From: Aurantiacibacter rhizosphaerae
Lineage (GTDB): Bacteria; Pseudomonadota; Alphaproteobacteria; Sphingomonadales; Sphingomonadaceae
Assembly (NCBI RefSeq): GCF_009807005.1
Contig: NZ_WUBR01000002.1
Location: 372,001 to 436,000 of the forward strand
Direction: 5' to 3'
Length of the DNA stretch: 64,000 nt
In this document: positions 48,224-57,168 of the stretch, one piece after another
Position numbering within the stretch: position 1 is the stretch's first letter
How the letters are laid out: every line of letters begins with the position of its first letter
The notes under the pieces: model-generated
Seen by the model: the letters and a program-made list of their open reading frames with translations, nothing else
The model's database searches: none
Told to the model about the DNA's origin: nothing
Program-made: the position numbers and the translations under genes

Positions 48224-49741
48224 TCAGGTGTTATCAGCCAGATCGGCCGCCATCTGCAACAATCTGGAAGCTTCCATCTCGCCAACCAGAGCGACAACCA
48301 TCGGGCCTTCTTCCCAATAGGCAATCGCCAGTCCATCGTGCACGTCCATCTCCGGAAAATCGCTGAGGGTCGATTCCTCCTCAGCCGCGAAGAGCGAAAC
48401 TTCGTCGCCAGATGTCGTGACCAGTGAGACCATCACGGAATTGCCCAGATCGGACGGATAGACCTGCGCATCCGTTACCGTCCAACTTTCCGGCAACTCC
48501 GGAACATCGATGCCCGTTGCCGCCAGCAATTCGCCGCGATCGAAGTCGCTGCTTTCGATCTGGGACACCATTTGCTGACGCGCTCGGCTGGCGACGTAAG
48601 CCTCCTGCGCTTCGTCCACCACAGAAGCAGCGGCTGCGGGAGATGAGAAATCAGCCGCCAGATCATGTGACATCCAGCCGGATGCAAACAGCACTGCGAC
48701 AGTTGCGGCCCACTTCCACCGGTTGCCACCACGATTGTCGTTTGCTGCGTTTGCAGGAGCCGAGTTTTCGTTGCTCGCCGCAGGTTTTGCGATTGCGGAT
48801 GAAGCGGTGGCCTCGCTGGCGGCGGCGAGGACCGACTCCGGCTTCACGTCTGGTGCTTTATTGCTGAAATAGCATGCGAAGTATGGATCCAGATGCTGGT
48901 CTATATAATCATCGATGTAGGCGATATCTTCATCGCTGAAATAGTCCACGTATCCGCCAACTTTCCCGCGGCGCACCTTGAAACTTTCGGGATTGGAGGG
49001 ATCGGCCGGACGCAGGCGCTCATGATTGAAGCTGTCCTTCATCTCGGCATTGCGCATGTTTCGGAACGAAGCGTCTTCCACCACCTTGTTGAGCAGTTCA
49101 TCGCTGGGGTCCGGCAGGCCGAAGAACTTCGCAGAATCCGCTATGACCTTGCCCGGATCGCGGTGCATGTCCTCATAGGTCACCCACAGGAAATCGCGCG
49201 GGACGTGACGAGCGCGCGCCCAGGCGTTGTAGAAGGCGACAACGGCATCGATACTTCCCTTTTCCTGATGCAGATAGGTGGAAATATCACAGTCGATGAC
49301 CTTCATTCTGTTCTTCGCATCGAAGTAATATGAAACCAGCACATCGCGCGGGTCGCGCGTCAGCAGCAGGACCTTCTTCCTGCGATAGTGTGCCTTGTTC
49401 ACCTCCACCTCGTGCCCGAATTTCAGGTTGGGGTAATCGTCATGGGTGAAACCGATATTGGGAATATCGGACGACAGCTTCCAGAAATGCTGCAGTTCCA
49501 TCGGATTGTCGACTTTGAGGCCGAACTGGCTGCAGGCCATGCTTCCGAACATTGTTCTGAACCAGGTTCGGCCGGATTTGGGATATGACAGCACATATCC
49601 GTCCCTCGCCCACTCGCTGGCGGCCCGGCGCATGGATAGCAGAACGCCCTTGGTCTTTATCGACTTGGGAAGTAGCATTTCTCCGGTCGAGAATGCAAAA
49701 TCTCGAATAATGGTCCGCATTTTCATATCAAAATTCCGCAA
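48224..49741 (-). CDS. Sulfotransferase fused to a transmembrane anti-sigma-type sensor domain
   Basis: 505 residues in one uninterrupted frame. Residues 1-300 are a cytosolic sulfotransferase: PAPS 5'-loop YPKSGRTWFR (53-62), 3'-phosphate site RDPRDVLVSYY (129-139), and RRGKVGGYVDYFS (257-269). Residues 300-341 are an Ala/Asn-rich linker. One membrane helix follows (about 343-357). Residues 376-505 resemble the periplasmic domain of sphingomonad ECF anti-sigma factors: a helical VDEAQEAYVASRARQQM, then ATGIDVPELPESWTVTDAQVY, YWEEGPMVVALVGEM and a final Leu-rich helix. The anti-sigma helical domain is absent, with the enzyme in its place. Start TTG 49741 or ATG 49726. The sequence looks somewhat less GC-rich than its neighbours. 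Confidence 0.85.
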   Translation of the reverse strand: MRNFDMKMRTIIRDFAFSTGEMLLPKSIKTKGVLLSMRRAASEWARDGYVLSYPKSGRTWFRTMFGSMACSQFGLKVDNPMELQHFWKLSSDIPNIGFTHDDYPNLKFGHEVEVNKAHYRRKKVLLLTRDPRDVLVSYYFDAKNRMKVIDCDISTYLHQEKGSIDAVVAFYNAWARARHVPRDFLWVTYEDMHRDPGKVIADSAKFFGLPDPSDELLNKVVEDASFRNMRNAEMKDSFNHERLRPADPSNPESFKVRRGKVGGYVDYFSDEDIAYIDDYIDQHLDPYFACYFSNKAPDVKPESVLAAASEATASSAIAKPAASNENSAPANAANDNRGGNRWKWAATVAVLFASGWMSHDLAADFSSPAAAASVVDEAQEAYVASRARQQMVSQIESSDFDRGELLAATGIDVPELPESWTVTDAQVYPSDLGNSVMVSLVTTSGDEVSLFAAEEESTLSDFPEMDVHDGLAIAYWEEGPMVVALVGEMEASRLLQMAADLADNT

Positions 49742-49953
49742 TGTTCTGAGGTGCGATAGCGCACATAGCCAGCTGCCCCTTACCGCTTCATGACAGCCTT
49801 GCCAGCATTAACTCTTTCTGTAGCCCTCCGGATAACCTGCTATTCTTGTGGCTTCTTTTGAAAAGGTAATCCGGTTTCCACGAAGCGGTTCCCTGCCGGG
49901 GTCTAGGCTCCCCAAAGCGCCAGATTTTCCGGCTTGCCATCCGAGGTCTGGCG

Positions 49954-50529
49954 TTACATTCGCAATCCTGCTGCATCGGCCAGCACCCACAGGCCAATCA
50001 CCAGGAACAGCAGCGCAGCCACGATGCGCACGACCTTCAGCGAAACCCGCTCCACGATTGCATTGCCCAGATAAACGGCAGGCACATTTGCCAGTATCAT
50101 GCCGAAGGTGGTGCCAAGGGTGACGACCACGGCATTCTGGAACTGCGCGCCCAGCGCGATTGTGGCGATCTGCGTCTTGTCGCCGATCTCCACGATGAAG
50201 AAGGCAACCGTGGTGGTGAGGAATGCGCCGAAACGCGGGGCTTTCAGCTCTTCATCCTCGTCCAGCTTGTCCGGGATCAGCGTCCAGATTGCCATCGCGA
50301 TGAAGCTGATGCCCACGGCATAGCGAAAGGCCGGTCCTTCGAGGAGACTGGCCACCGTCTGACCAAGAAGCGCGGCGAGAAAGTGATTGGCCAGCGTGGC
50401 AACCAGAATGCCGAGGATAATCGGCAGTGGTTTGCGGAAACGCGTGGCCAGCACGATGGCAAGCAGCATGGTCTTGTCACCGATTTCGGCAATGGCGACA
50501 ACGGCGGTCGAGGTAAGAAAGGCTTCCAA
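49954..50529 (-). CDS. TMEM165/GDT1-family (UPF0016) cation transporter
   Basis: About 191 residues and six membrane segments. The family motif EIGDKT occurs twice (AEIGDKTMLLAI and VEIGDKTQIATIALG), marking the two inverted repeats. Family members move Mn2+ or Ca2+ out of the cytoplasm. The start is chosen at the TTG at 50529, which has AGGAG six bases upstream; the frame is open to 50598. It follows imuB by 73 bp on the same strand. The 212 bp from 49742 to 49953 between it and the sulfotransferase gene hold nothing I can identify. Confidence 0.9.
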   Translation of the reverse strand: MEAFLTSTAVVAIAEIGDKTMLLAIVLATRFRKPLPIILGILVATLANHFLAALLGQTVASLLEGPAFRYAVGISFIAMAIWTLIPDKLDEDEELKAPRFGAFLTTTVAFFIVEIGDKTQIATIALGAQFQNAVVVTLGTTFGMILANVPAVYLGNAIVERVSLKVVRIVAALLFLVIGLWVLADAAGLRM

Positions 50530-50602
50530 GAATATCTCCTGCCGCGCGCCGATAGCAAAATGCGCCTGCGTGTCCATGGCAGTGGCCGCCACTTGCATGG
50601 CG

Positions 50603-52231
50603 TCAGGCGAACAGGCCTTGCAGATACCAATCGGGCATGCCGCCGCGCCCGTCCGTGGGCAGGCCGTTGCGATAGATCCAGTAGCGGCGGCCCGCCTCGT
50701 CCTCGATACGATAATAGTCGCGTAGGCGGGTGGAGCCTTTTTCGCGCCACCATTCGGGCGCGATGCGTTCCGGGCCTTCCACGCGGGCCACTTCGCACAC
50801 CTGCCCGCGCCAGCTGAAGCGCCGGGGATAGCCTTCCGGCGCGGCGTAGAGCACGGAAATCCGCTCTGGCCGGTCCAGCAGTTTCAGGGGCCTTGTGTGG
50901 AAGGCCAGCTGGTGCTGTTCGGCAGGTTCGGGTTCCAGCGGGGGCTGCCAGCTTTGCGCGCGTTCGGGAATGTGGCTGGCGCGCGGGACGGGGCGCTGCA
51001 CCGCATCCCGTCCAAGGCGGGTGGTGAGGCGATCCATGCAGGCCGCCAGCGAAGTGCCGTGCTGCTCTGCCGCGGCTTCCAGGTCCGACTGGTCCAGCGC
51101 CAGCGGCTGCGACCACGATGCACGCAGGCGCAGCATCTCTATCCCGAAACCTGCGTCGATATCGTCCAGCCTGTCTGCAAACAGGCGGCAGATATGGGAG
51201 GGATCGCGGGTGGCGGCGGCCATTTCCAGGTCGCGCGTCAGCACTTCGCCATCCACGCGCCACATCCCCAGTTGCAGGCGGCGCGCACCCTCGCCCCTCG
51301 CCTCCAGCGTGCGGGCCATGTCCTCTGCCAGATCGGCCACCACGGTATCCAGCAATTGCCGGTGGCGGATCGGCTCCACCAGTCGGCGCTGCACCATTGG
51401 CGCGGTGATGGGGACGACGGGCAGCAAAGGCTCCGGCACGCGGCCCAGCAGCTGATCCATGCGCACCAGCGGATTGGCGGCGGGCGATTTGCGATTGCGG
51501 AACCGGCGGTGGATGGCATCGCGCCCCCGAATGTCGTTATGGCCCTTGCGGTCACGCCCCTCCTCGATCCCCGCAAGATCGCCGAGGCGTTTCAGGCCAA
51601 GGCGCTTGAGCACCAGCAGCACGTCATTATCCAGCCGCAGGGCCGCGACGGGCAGATCGGCAAGGCGCGCGCTGACATCGTCTTCGGGATCGAGAATGGC
51701 GGCCTGTCCGGCGTAATGCGCCAGCGCCCATGCCGCGCCCGCCGTGGGGCCGATGGCGGTGCGGATATGCAGGCCGCGCGCGGCGCAGCGGGCCTCGACA
51801 TCGGCTAGCATGCGCCGCTCTCCGCCAAACAGGTGGGCGACGGCGGTAACATCCACCAGCAGGCCATCGGACGGGTCTATCGCGCTCCACGGGCCCCAGC
51901 GCTGCGCCCAAATGGCAAGCCGTTCAAGGAAGGCGAGATCGCCCGCAGGATCGCTAGGCCGCACCTCTATCGTGGGGCACAGCGTGCGGGCATCGGCCAG
52001 CATCATCGCGCGCGCAATGCCATGCGCACGCGCGGCCTGGTTCACGGCATCGATGCGCGGGCCGTGGGCGGTTTCGGTGATCAGCGCCAGCGGGGCGGCA
52101 TCGGTGCCCTCCCCCCGCTGGCAGCCTTCAGAGTGCCGCCAGCGATCGAGCGCCAGATCCGCGCACCAGATCGCCATGATCCGGCGCGGGGGCCTTTTGC
52201 ACTCGTTCTGCAGCGAGGCGTTCTGGCTCAT
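50603..52231 (-). CDS. imuB: ImuB, catalytically inactive Y-family polymerase of the SOS mutasome
   Basis: About 542 residues. ImuB acts as the hub that links ImuA and DnaE2 to the beta clamp. The DinB-like fold is recognisable (RRIMAIWCADLALDRW at the start, GIARAMMLADARTLCP, LLVDVTAVAHLFGGE), and the acidic catalytic pairs of active Y polymerases are not evident, as usual for ImuB. A long C-terminal region (from about residue 330) carries the partner-binding parts. The start at 52231 overlaps imuA by 104 bp; the ATG at 52177 reduces this to 50 bp but begins inside the conserved opening. Confidence 0.93.
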   Translation of the reverse strand: MSQNASLQNECKRPPRRIMAIWCADLALDRWRHSEGCQRGEGTDAAPLALITETAHGPRIDAVNQAARAHGIARAMMLADARTLCPTIEVRPSDPAGDLAFLERLAIWAQRWGPWSAIDPSDGLLVDVTAVAHLFGGERRMLADVEARCAARGLHIRTAIGPTAGAAWALAHYAGQAAILDPEDDVSARLADLPVAALRLDNDVLLVLKRLGLKRLGDLAGIEEGRDRKGHNDIRGRDAIHRRFRNRKSPAANPLVRMDQLLGRVPEPLLPVVPITAPMVQRRLVEPIRHRQLLDTVVADLAEDMARTLEARGEGARRLQLGMWRVDGEVLTRDLEMAAATRDPSHICRLFADRLDDIDAGFGIEMLRLRASWSQPLALDQSDLEAAAEQHGTSLAACMDRLTTRLGRDAVQRPVPRASHIPERAQSWQPPLEPEPAEQHQLAFHTRPLKLLDRPERISVLYAAPEGYPRRFSWRGQVCEVARVEGPERIAPEWWREKGSTRLRDYYRIEDEAGRRYWIYRNGLPTDGRGGMPDWYLQGLFA

Positions 52232-52871
52232 CGCGCAAAATCCATTCTCCGGGTGGGTGGGCACGGGCGCGGAACAGCTCTGCATGCCACGAGGCGCGGC
52301 CCGGTGCAGCGATGTTCCAGCGCGGCGGGGATGATGGCGCACTCGTCAGCCGCCAGCGCATGCGGGCGGAGCTGAGATCGGCCTGCGCATCCAGCCGCAC
52401 CAGCAGCAGCGGCACGCCGTGTTTCTCCGCCGTCAGCGTAAGGCGGCGCGAGGCGGTGAAATCCAGCGCGCGCGGATTGCCCGCCACTTCGCCCACCACC
52501 ACCGCCAGATCGCGGCAGCGCAGCCCTTCCTCCATCGCGAACAGGGCATCCTCCGGCGTCTTGGCGGCAACGTGGATCAGGCGGTGGCGCAGGCCTTCGG
52601 GAAGGCCGGCGCGATAGGGGCGCCCGCCCAGCTTGATGGCGCGGGCATCCTGCACCCACAATATGCTCCGCTCCTCCAGCGAGGCGGCATCGCCGGCGGC
52701 GCCTTTCAACGCATCCTGCGCGAAGGCAAAGGCGGCCCCTGCCCCCACGGCTTGCGTGGCGGGGGTGAATATCTCGCTATGCAACGGCATTGGCGCGTCC
52801 GGCTGCCAGCGCGGGTTGCGGGCAGCACGCACGGCCAGCTCCGCTGCCTTGGGCAGTGTGCTGGTGTCCAT
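52128..52871 (-). CDS. imuA: ImuA, SOS mutasome protein
   Basis: A 247-residue RecA/SulA-like protein of the damage-inducible mutagenesis cassette. Features are the N-terminal LHSEIFTPATQAVGAGAAFAF, ILWVQDARAIKLGGRPYRAGL, LIHVAAKTPEDALFAMEEGL and the C-terminal MRWRLTSAPSS and WHAELFRAR. In this family ImuA helps assemble ImuB and DnaE2 on damaged DNA. It starts 18 bp from the LexA box, with CAGGAG ten bases before the ATG. dnaE2 is not next to it but lies in the other LexA-linked operon. Confidence 0.93.
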   Translation of the reverse strand: MDTSTLPKAAELAVRAARNPRWQPDAPMPLHSEIFTPATQAVGAGAAFAFAQDALKGAAGDAASLEERSILWVQDARAIKLGGRPYRAGLPEGLRHRLIHVAAKTPEDALFAMEEGLRCRDLAVVVGEVAGNPRALDFTASRRLTLTAEKHGVPLLLVRLDAQADLSSARMRWRLTSAPSSPPRWNIAAPGRASWHAELFRARAHPPGEWILRDEPERLAAERVQKAPAPDHGDLVRGSGARSLAAL

Positions 52872-52888
52872 GACGAATCGACTCCTGT

Positions 52889-52903
52889 GTTCCTATTATG
52901 TTC
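52889..52903. promoter_or_regulatory. LexA (SOS) box upstream of imuA
   Basis: A perfect GTTC-CTATTAT-GTTC matching the alphaproteobacterial LexA site. It lies between imuA (minus) and the PNPOx-like gene (plus), so it could affect both. Confidence 0.88.
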
Positions 52904-52923
52904 CAGTATGGACCTTCGGGCAA
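52895..52923 (-). promoter_or_regulatory. imuA promoter, -10 inside the LexA box
   Basis: On the minus strand, TTGCCC (52923-52918) and CATAAT (52900-52895) are 17 bp apart, with the -10 inside the LexA spacer. This is nearly the same architecture as the other SOS promoter in the window. Confidence 0.6.
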
Positions 52924-52973
52924 GCTTGGAACTTCACCCCCGCTTTTCCGTTAGTGCGCCAAAGGAGAAGACC

Positions 52974-53444
52974 ATGACATCGACCGAAGACCTTAAAGAA
53001 AAATTCTGGAAATCGCTGGCCGACAGCCCCTTCATCTTCCTGGAGCTGGATGCCGATCCCAAGACTGCCGTCCCCATGACAGCGCAGCTGGACAAGGACG
53101 CCAACAGCACGATCTGGTTCTTCACCACCAAGGATCACACCTTCGCCCATGGTGGCCCCGCCACCGCAACCTTCGCCAGCAAGGGGCATGACATGTTCGC
53201 TCGTTTCAGCGGTGTGCTGAGTGAGGAAACCAGTCGTGAACGCTTTGAAAAGCAGTGGAGCAAGCCGGTTGAGGCATGGTTCCCCGGCGGCAAGGACGAT
53301 CCCAACCTGCTGATGCTGCGCATGGATCTTGGCAATGCCGAAATCTGGAACAGCGATCTTGGCTTCGTGGATACGGCAAAGATGCTGATGGGCTTCGACG
53401 TGCGCGAAGATGCCAAGGAAGAACACACCGAAACGGCCCTGTAA
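52974..53444 (+). CDS. Pyridoxamine-phosphate-oxidase-like (general stress) protein
   Basis: A 156-residue split-barrel flavin-binding-type protein. The start MTSTEDLKEKFWKSLADSPF, the TIWFFTTKDHTF strand and FSGVLSEETSRERFEKQWSKPVEAWFPGGKDDPNLLMLRM are characteristic of the general stress protein 26 group. The usual role is inferred to be flavin- or F420-linked redox stress defence; the substrate is unknown. Start at 52974 with AAAGGAG upstream. Divergent from imuA across the LexA box. Followed by a strong terminator. Confidence 0.9.
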   Translation: MTSTEDLKEKFWKSLADSPFIFLELDADPKTAVPMTAQLDKDANSTIWFFTTKDHTFAHGGPATATFASKGHDMFARFSGVLSEETSRERFEKQWSKPVEAWFPGGKDDPNLLMLRMDLGNAEIWNSDLGFVDTAKMLMGFDVREDAKEEHTETAL

Positions 53445-53465
53445 AGCAGGACCCACGGTTACGAA

Positions 53466-53505
53466 AAAAAGGGCCGCCGCTCCGAATAGAGCGGCGGCCC
53501 TTTTT
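53466..53505. terminator. Strong bidirectional intrinsic terminator
   Basis: A 12-bp perfect GC-rich stem GGGCCGCCGCTC/GAGCGGCGGCCC with a 6-base loop CGAATA, flanked by an A-run on the left and TTTTT on the right. It serves the PNPOx-like gene on plus and the convergent sodium transporter on minus. Confidence 0.95.
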
Positions 53506-53527
53506 CATGGATGATCCTGCAATCCGG

Positions 53528-54946
53528 CTATTCGATGAAGCTGGGGAATACCCCCACCAGCAGGATTGCCGCCAGCGCAATCGGACAGAGCCAGCACACC
53601 AGGAAACGCCAGAACACGTGCAGCGCGCCGCCAAGGCCGTTCTCTGAATCCACCAACCGCTTGTTCGCGATCCACCCGACGAAGATCGATGTCAGCAAGG
53701 CGCCGATGGGCATGGTGATCTTGCCGGTCAGCGTGTCCATCGCATCCAGCATTCCCATGCCTTCAAACATGGGGAAGAAGGCGAGCGGATGGAAGCCTGC
53801 CAACACCCCGGTCGACAAGGCGCACAGCACGCCAAGGGCACCGGCAAAGACCGTCACCATGCCAGAGGCAACGGCGCGGGTGAAACGGAAGCGGTCGATT
53901 ATCCAGGCCGTGGGCACCTCCATCAGGGCAACCGAACTGGTAAGCGCGGCAAACCCCACCATGATGAAAAAGGCGAGGCCGATCAGCGATCCGCCGGGAA
54001 TTTCCTGAAAGGCATGCGGCAGGGTCTGGAACATCAGCCCCAGCCCGCCATTGGGCGAAAGCCCGGCGGCAAATACGATGGGGAAGATGCACAGGCCCGC
54101 CAGCAGCGCGACCATGGTATCAGCCGAAGCGATAATGCCCGATGTGACGCCAAGATTGACGTTGCGCCCGACATAGGCGCCATAGGTCACCATCCCTGCA
54201 ACACCCAGCGACAGGGAGAAAAACGCCTGCCCGACAGCCGCCAGCATCACCGGCCCCGTCAATTTCTCAGGCTCGAAGGTGAACAGGTAATCCACCGTCT
54301 GCCCCATAGCCCCGCCGAACATGCCATAAATGGTGATGCCCACCAGCAGCACGAAAAAGGCCGGCATCAGGTAAAGCGCGACCTTCTCGATCCCGCCGGA
54401 AACGCCGCGCGCCACGAAGAACAGGGTGATGCCAAGGAAAACAAGATCGAGGATGGAGGTGGTGATCCCGTCCGAAATCATCGCGGGAAACAGTGCCTCC
54501 ACCTCTGCAACCGTGGAATCGGAGAATGCCCCGCCCACAACACCGGTGCTGAACAAATCGCCCACGAAGGTGCCGATATAATACAGCACCCAGCCGCCAA
54601 GCACGCAGTAGAAGCTGAGGACGACAAAGGCGGAGAACACGCCAAGGCTCGCCACATGCTCCCACGCGGTGGACTTGCCGGAATGTTCGGCAACCTTGCG
54701 GAAGCTTTCCGGCGCGGCGGCCTGCCCGTGGCGGCCGATCAGCGTTTCGGACAGCAATACCGGCAAACCGATCAGGATGACGCACAGGATATAGAACATC
54801 ACGAAGGCACCGCCGCCGTTCGCGCCAGCTTCTGCCGGGAACCGCACGAGGTTGCCCAGACCCACTGCCGAACCGATGGCAGCAAGGATGAACGCGGTGC
54901 GCGATGACCATCCGTCTCTGGTTGACCCGGATTGCGTAAGTGCCAT
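53528..54946 (-). CDS. Sodium-dependent transporter (NSS/SNF family)
   Basis: A 472-residue, about 12-segment member of the neurotransmitter:sodium symporter family. The first helix carries the sodium/substrate motif AAIGSAVGLGNLVRFP, followed by NGGGAFVMFYILCVILIGLP. Bacterial relatives (LeuT type) import amino acids with sodium, which fits a marine or saline lifestyle. The substrate cannot be read. The 169-bp gap to panB on the other side is divergent and should hold both promoters, though I see no convincing one. Confidence 0.93.
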   Translation of the reverse strand: MALTQSGSTRDGWSSRTAFILAAIGSAVGLGNLVRFPAEAGANGGGAFVMFYILCVILIGLPVLLSETLIGRHGQAAAPESFRKVAEHSGKSTAWEHVASLGVFSAFVVLSFYCVLGGWVLYYIGTFVGDLFSTGVVGGAFSDSTVAEVEALFPAMISDGITTSILDLVFLGITLFFVARGVSGGIEKVALYLMPAFFVLLVGITIYGMFGGAMGQTVDYLFTFEPEKLTGPVMLAAVGQAFFSLSLGVAGMVTYGAYVGRNVNLGVTSGIIASADTMVALLAGLCIFPIVFAAGLSPNGGLGLMFQTLPHAFQEIPGGSLIGLAFFIMVGFAALTSSVALMEVPTAWIIDRFRFTRAVASGMVTVFAGALGVLCALSTGVLAGFHPLAFFPMFEGMGMLDAMDTLTGKITMPIGALLTSIFVGWIANKRLVDSENGLGGALHVFWRFLVCWLCPIALAAILLVGVFPSFIE

Positions 54947-55115
54947 GGATTATGTCCTCTCGACCCGAAGTTGTTGCGTCATGCAATGAAATTGCGCCCG
55001 CGTCGAGGGGGGCAATCCCCGCATCCACCGGCGGATACGTTGCAATCACCCCGCCCAAGACGCTATCGGGCACCATGGCCACGGCCAGTTTGCTTTGCAT
55101 AATCCGGGAATTGTG

Positions 55116-55985
55116 ATGTCCACTACCTACAAGCTCGACACCTCTACCAGTCGCGCGAACCCCACGCCGCAGCCGATGCGCCGCCTTACCGTGCCCAAGA
55201 TCCGGGACCGCAAGGTTGATGGCGTGACAGAGGAACCGCTGGTGATGCTGACGGCCTATACCGCGCGGCAGGCACAGTTGCTGGATCCGCATTGCGACCT
55301 GCTGCTGGTGGGCGATTCCCTTGGTCAGGTGATTTACGGCCTGCCCTCCACCATCCCTGTGACTATGGAAATGATGGCCAACCACGCCGCAGCCGTGGTG
55401 CGCGGCAGCTATCATTCCGTCGTGGTGGTGGACATGCCGTTTGGCGCTTACGAAGCTTCGCCAGAGGACGCCTTCGACAGCGCCGCCCGGCTGCTGAAGG
55501 AAAGCGGTGCGGCCGCGGTGAAGCTGGAAGGCGGCGAAGCCATGGCCGAGACGGTGGAATTCCTCGTGAAGCGCGGCATTCCGGTGATGGGTCATGTCGG
55601 CCTCACCCCGCAGGCGGTGAACGTCTTGGGCGGATATGGCGCGCGCGGGCGCAGCGATGCAGAGGCGGAAAAGATCGTCGGCGATGCCAAGGCGCTGGAG
55701 GAGGCAGGCGCCTTCGCTATCGTTGTGGAAGGCGTGATAGAACCTATCGCCATCGCCGTGACCAAGGCCGTTTCCTGCCCCACCATCGGCATCGGCGCCT
55801 CATCCCAGTGCGATGGGCAGGTGCTGGTAACGGATGATATGCTGGGCATGTTCGAACGCGTGCCGCGCTTTGTGAAGCGGTATGAGGATGTGGCCACCAC
55901 CATCTCCGAAACCGCCGCCAAATATGCCGAGGAGGTGCGCAACCGCAGCTTCCCCGGACCGGATCAGCTTTACCAGCCCAAGTAG
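55116..55985 (+). CDS. panB: 3-methyl-2-oxobutanoate hydroxymethyltransferase
   Basis: A 289-residue TIM-barrel enzyme, first step of pantothenate synthesis (ketopantoate from 2-oxoisovalerate and methylene-tetrahydrofolate). Motifs: [63 protein letters not shown] and [17 protein letters not shown]. The start at ATG 55116 is chosen (an ATG-like frame extends to 55095). Its substrate is a product of the ilv pathway encoded at 19-23 kb. Confidence 0.98.
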   Translation: MSTTYKLDTSTSRANPTPQPMRRLTVPKIRDRKVDGVTEEPLVMLTAYTARQAQLLDPHCDLLLVGDSLGQVIYGLPSTIPVTMEMMANHAAAVVRGSYHSVVVVDMPFGAYEASPEDAFDSAARLLKESGAAAVKLEGGEAMAETVEFLVKRGIPVMGHVGLTPQAVNVLGGYGARGRSDAEAEKIVGDAKALEEAGAFAIVVEGVIEPIAIAVTKAVSCPTIGIGASSQCDGQVLVTDDMLGMFERVPRFVKRYEDVATTISETAAKYAEEVRNRSFPGPDQLYQPK

Positions 55986-56067
55986 AGGGGCGGACCCTTC
56001 GCGCACCCTGCGCGTTTCGTGCCAAATCCCATAGCTCCACCCACTCAAGCCACGGATATCCACCCGC

Positions 56068-57168
56068 ATGGAAACCCTGCTGCGTTACTACAAATTCTCG
56101 CTTGTCTTCACGGCGGCCTGTTTCGGCCTTGGCCTGTGGTACGGCATTGCCAGTACGGACAGCATCGGCGGCGTTCTGGAGATATTGTGGATCATCCTCA
56201 TCCTCTCCATCCTCGAGATTTCGCTCAGCTTCGATAATGCGGTGGTGAACGCCTCCATCCTGAAGGAAATGAGCGAGAAATGGCAGGAGCGGTTCCTGAT
56301 CTGGGGTATCGCCATCGCCGTGTTCGGCACGCGGATCGTCTTCCCGCTGGCCATCGTGGCCATCGCGGCAGGCATAGGCCCGTTAGAGGCGATCGACCTG
56401 TCGCTGAACGACCCAGAGCAATACGAGGCCATCGTTTCGGGCGCGCATATCGGCATTGCCGGTTTCGGCGGTGCCTTCCTGGCGATGGTGGGCCTGAGAT
56501 TCTTCTTCGACGCTGAAAAGGATGTGCACTGGATCGGCGTGATAGAGCGCAACCTTTCCAAGGTGGCCGTACTGCCCGCGCTGGAAATCGGCCTGCTGCT
56601 GGTGGTGCTGTGGGTCATCTCCCTGCAATTGCCGGAGGAGGAGGCACTGACCTTCCTGACCGCAGGCGTGCTGGGGCTTGTCACCTATATTCTGGTGGAT
56701 GCGCTGGGCGAATATCTCAACATGCGGGAGGAGACGCGCAAGAATGCATCCGGTGAGATCATGCGTTCAGGACTTGGCGGCTTTCTCTATCTAGAAGTGC
56801 TGGACGCATCCTTCAGTTTTGACGGGGTGATCGGTGCCTTTGCGCTATCGAACAACATGATCATCATCGCGCTGGGCCTTTCCATTGGCGCGATGTTCGT
56901 GCGTTCGATGACGATTCATCTGGTGCGCAAGGGCACTTTGTCGGAATACCATTTCCTGGAACACGGCGCATTCTGGGCGATCATCGTGCTGGGCGCGATC
57001 ATGCTGACATCCGCCGTGATCCATATTCCCGAAACCATAACCGGCCTTATCGGCGGCGCGCTGATCGGCATCTCCTTCTGGTGGTCCCTGCGGCATAACC
57101 GGCGCGAGGCGGAGGCCGAAGCTGCGGCTGGGACTACGGGCGTTACGAATACTCACCCGACGGATTGA
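56068..57168 (+). CDS. DUF475/TerC-family membrane protein
   Basis: A 366-residue protein with about nine membrane segments. The repeated acidic motif ISLSFDNAVVNA in the first half and ASFSFDGVIGAFA in the second mark the TerC-like/DUF475 group, which is thought to handle metal ions (tellurite resistance or Mn2+ homeostasis in relatives). The short Ala/Glu-rich C-terminal tail overlaps the end of the convergent bile-acid-symporter-like gene by 26 bp. Confidence 0.92.
   Translation: METLLRYYKFSLVFTAACFGLGLWYGIASTDSIGGVLEILWIILILSILEISLSFDNAVVNASILKEMSEKWQERFLIWGIAIAVFGTRIVFPLAIVAIAAGIGPLEAIDLSLNDPEQYEAIVSGAHIGIAGFGGAFLAMVGLRFFFDAEKDVHWIGVIERNLSKVAVLPALEIGLLLVVLWVISLQLPEEEALTFLTAGVLGLVTYILVDALGEYLNMREETRKNASGEIMRSGLGGFLYLEVLDASFSFDGVIGAFALSNNMIIIALGLSIGAMFVRSMTIHLVRKGTLSEYHFLEHGAFWAIIVLGAIMLTSAVIHIPETITGLIGGALIGISFWWSLRHNRREAEAEAAAGTTGVTNTHPTD

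Noticed and set aside
42541..52871. The SOS genes and the sulfotransferase as one phage-defence island
   Set aside because: No recombinase, repeats, restriction or effector genes are present. The SOS parts have known mutagenesis roles and their own LexA boxes, and the intervening genes are metabolic.
52419..52973. An upstream extension of the PNPOx-like protein
   Set aside because: Antisense of imuA and across the LexA box. The ATG at 52974 has a strong ribosome-binding site and matches the family start.
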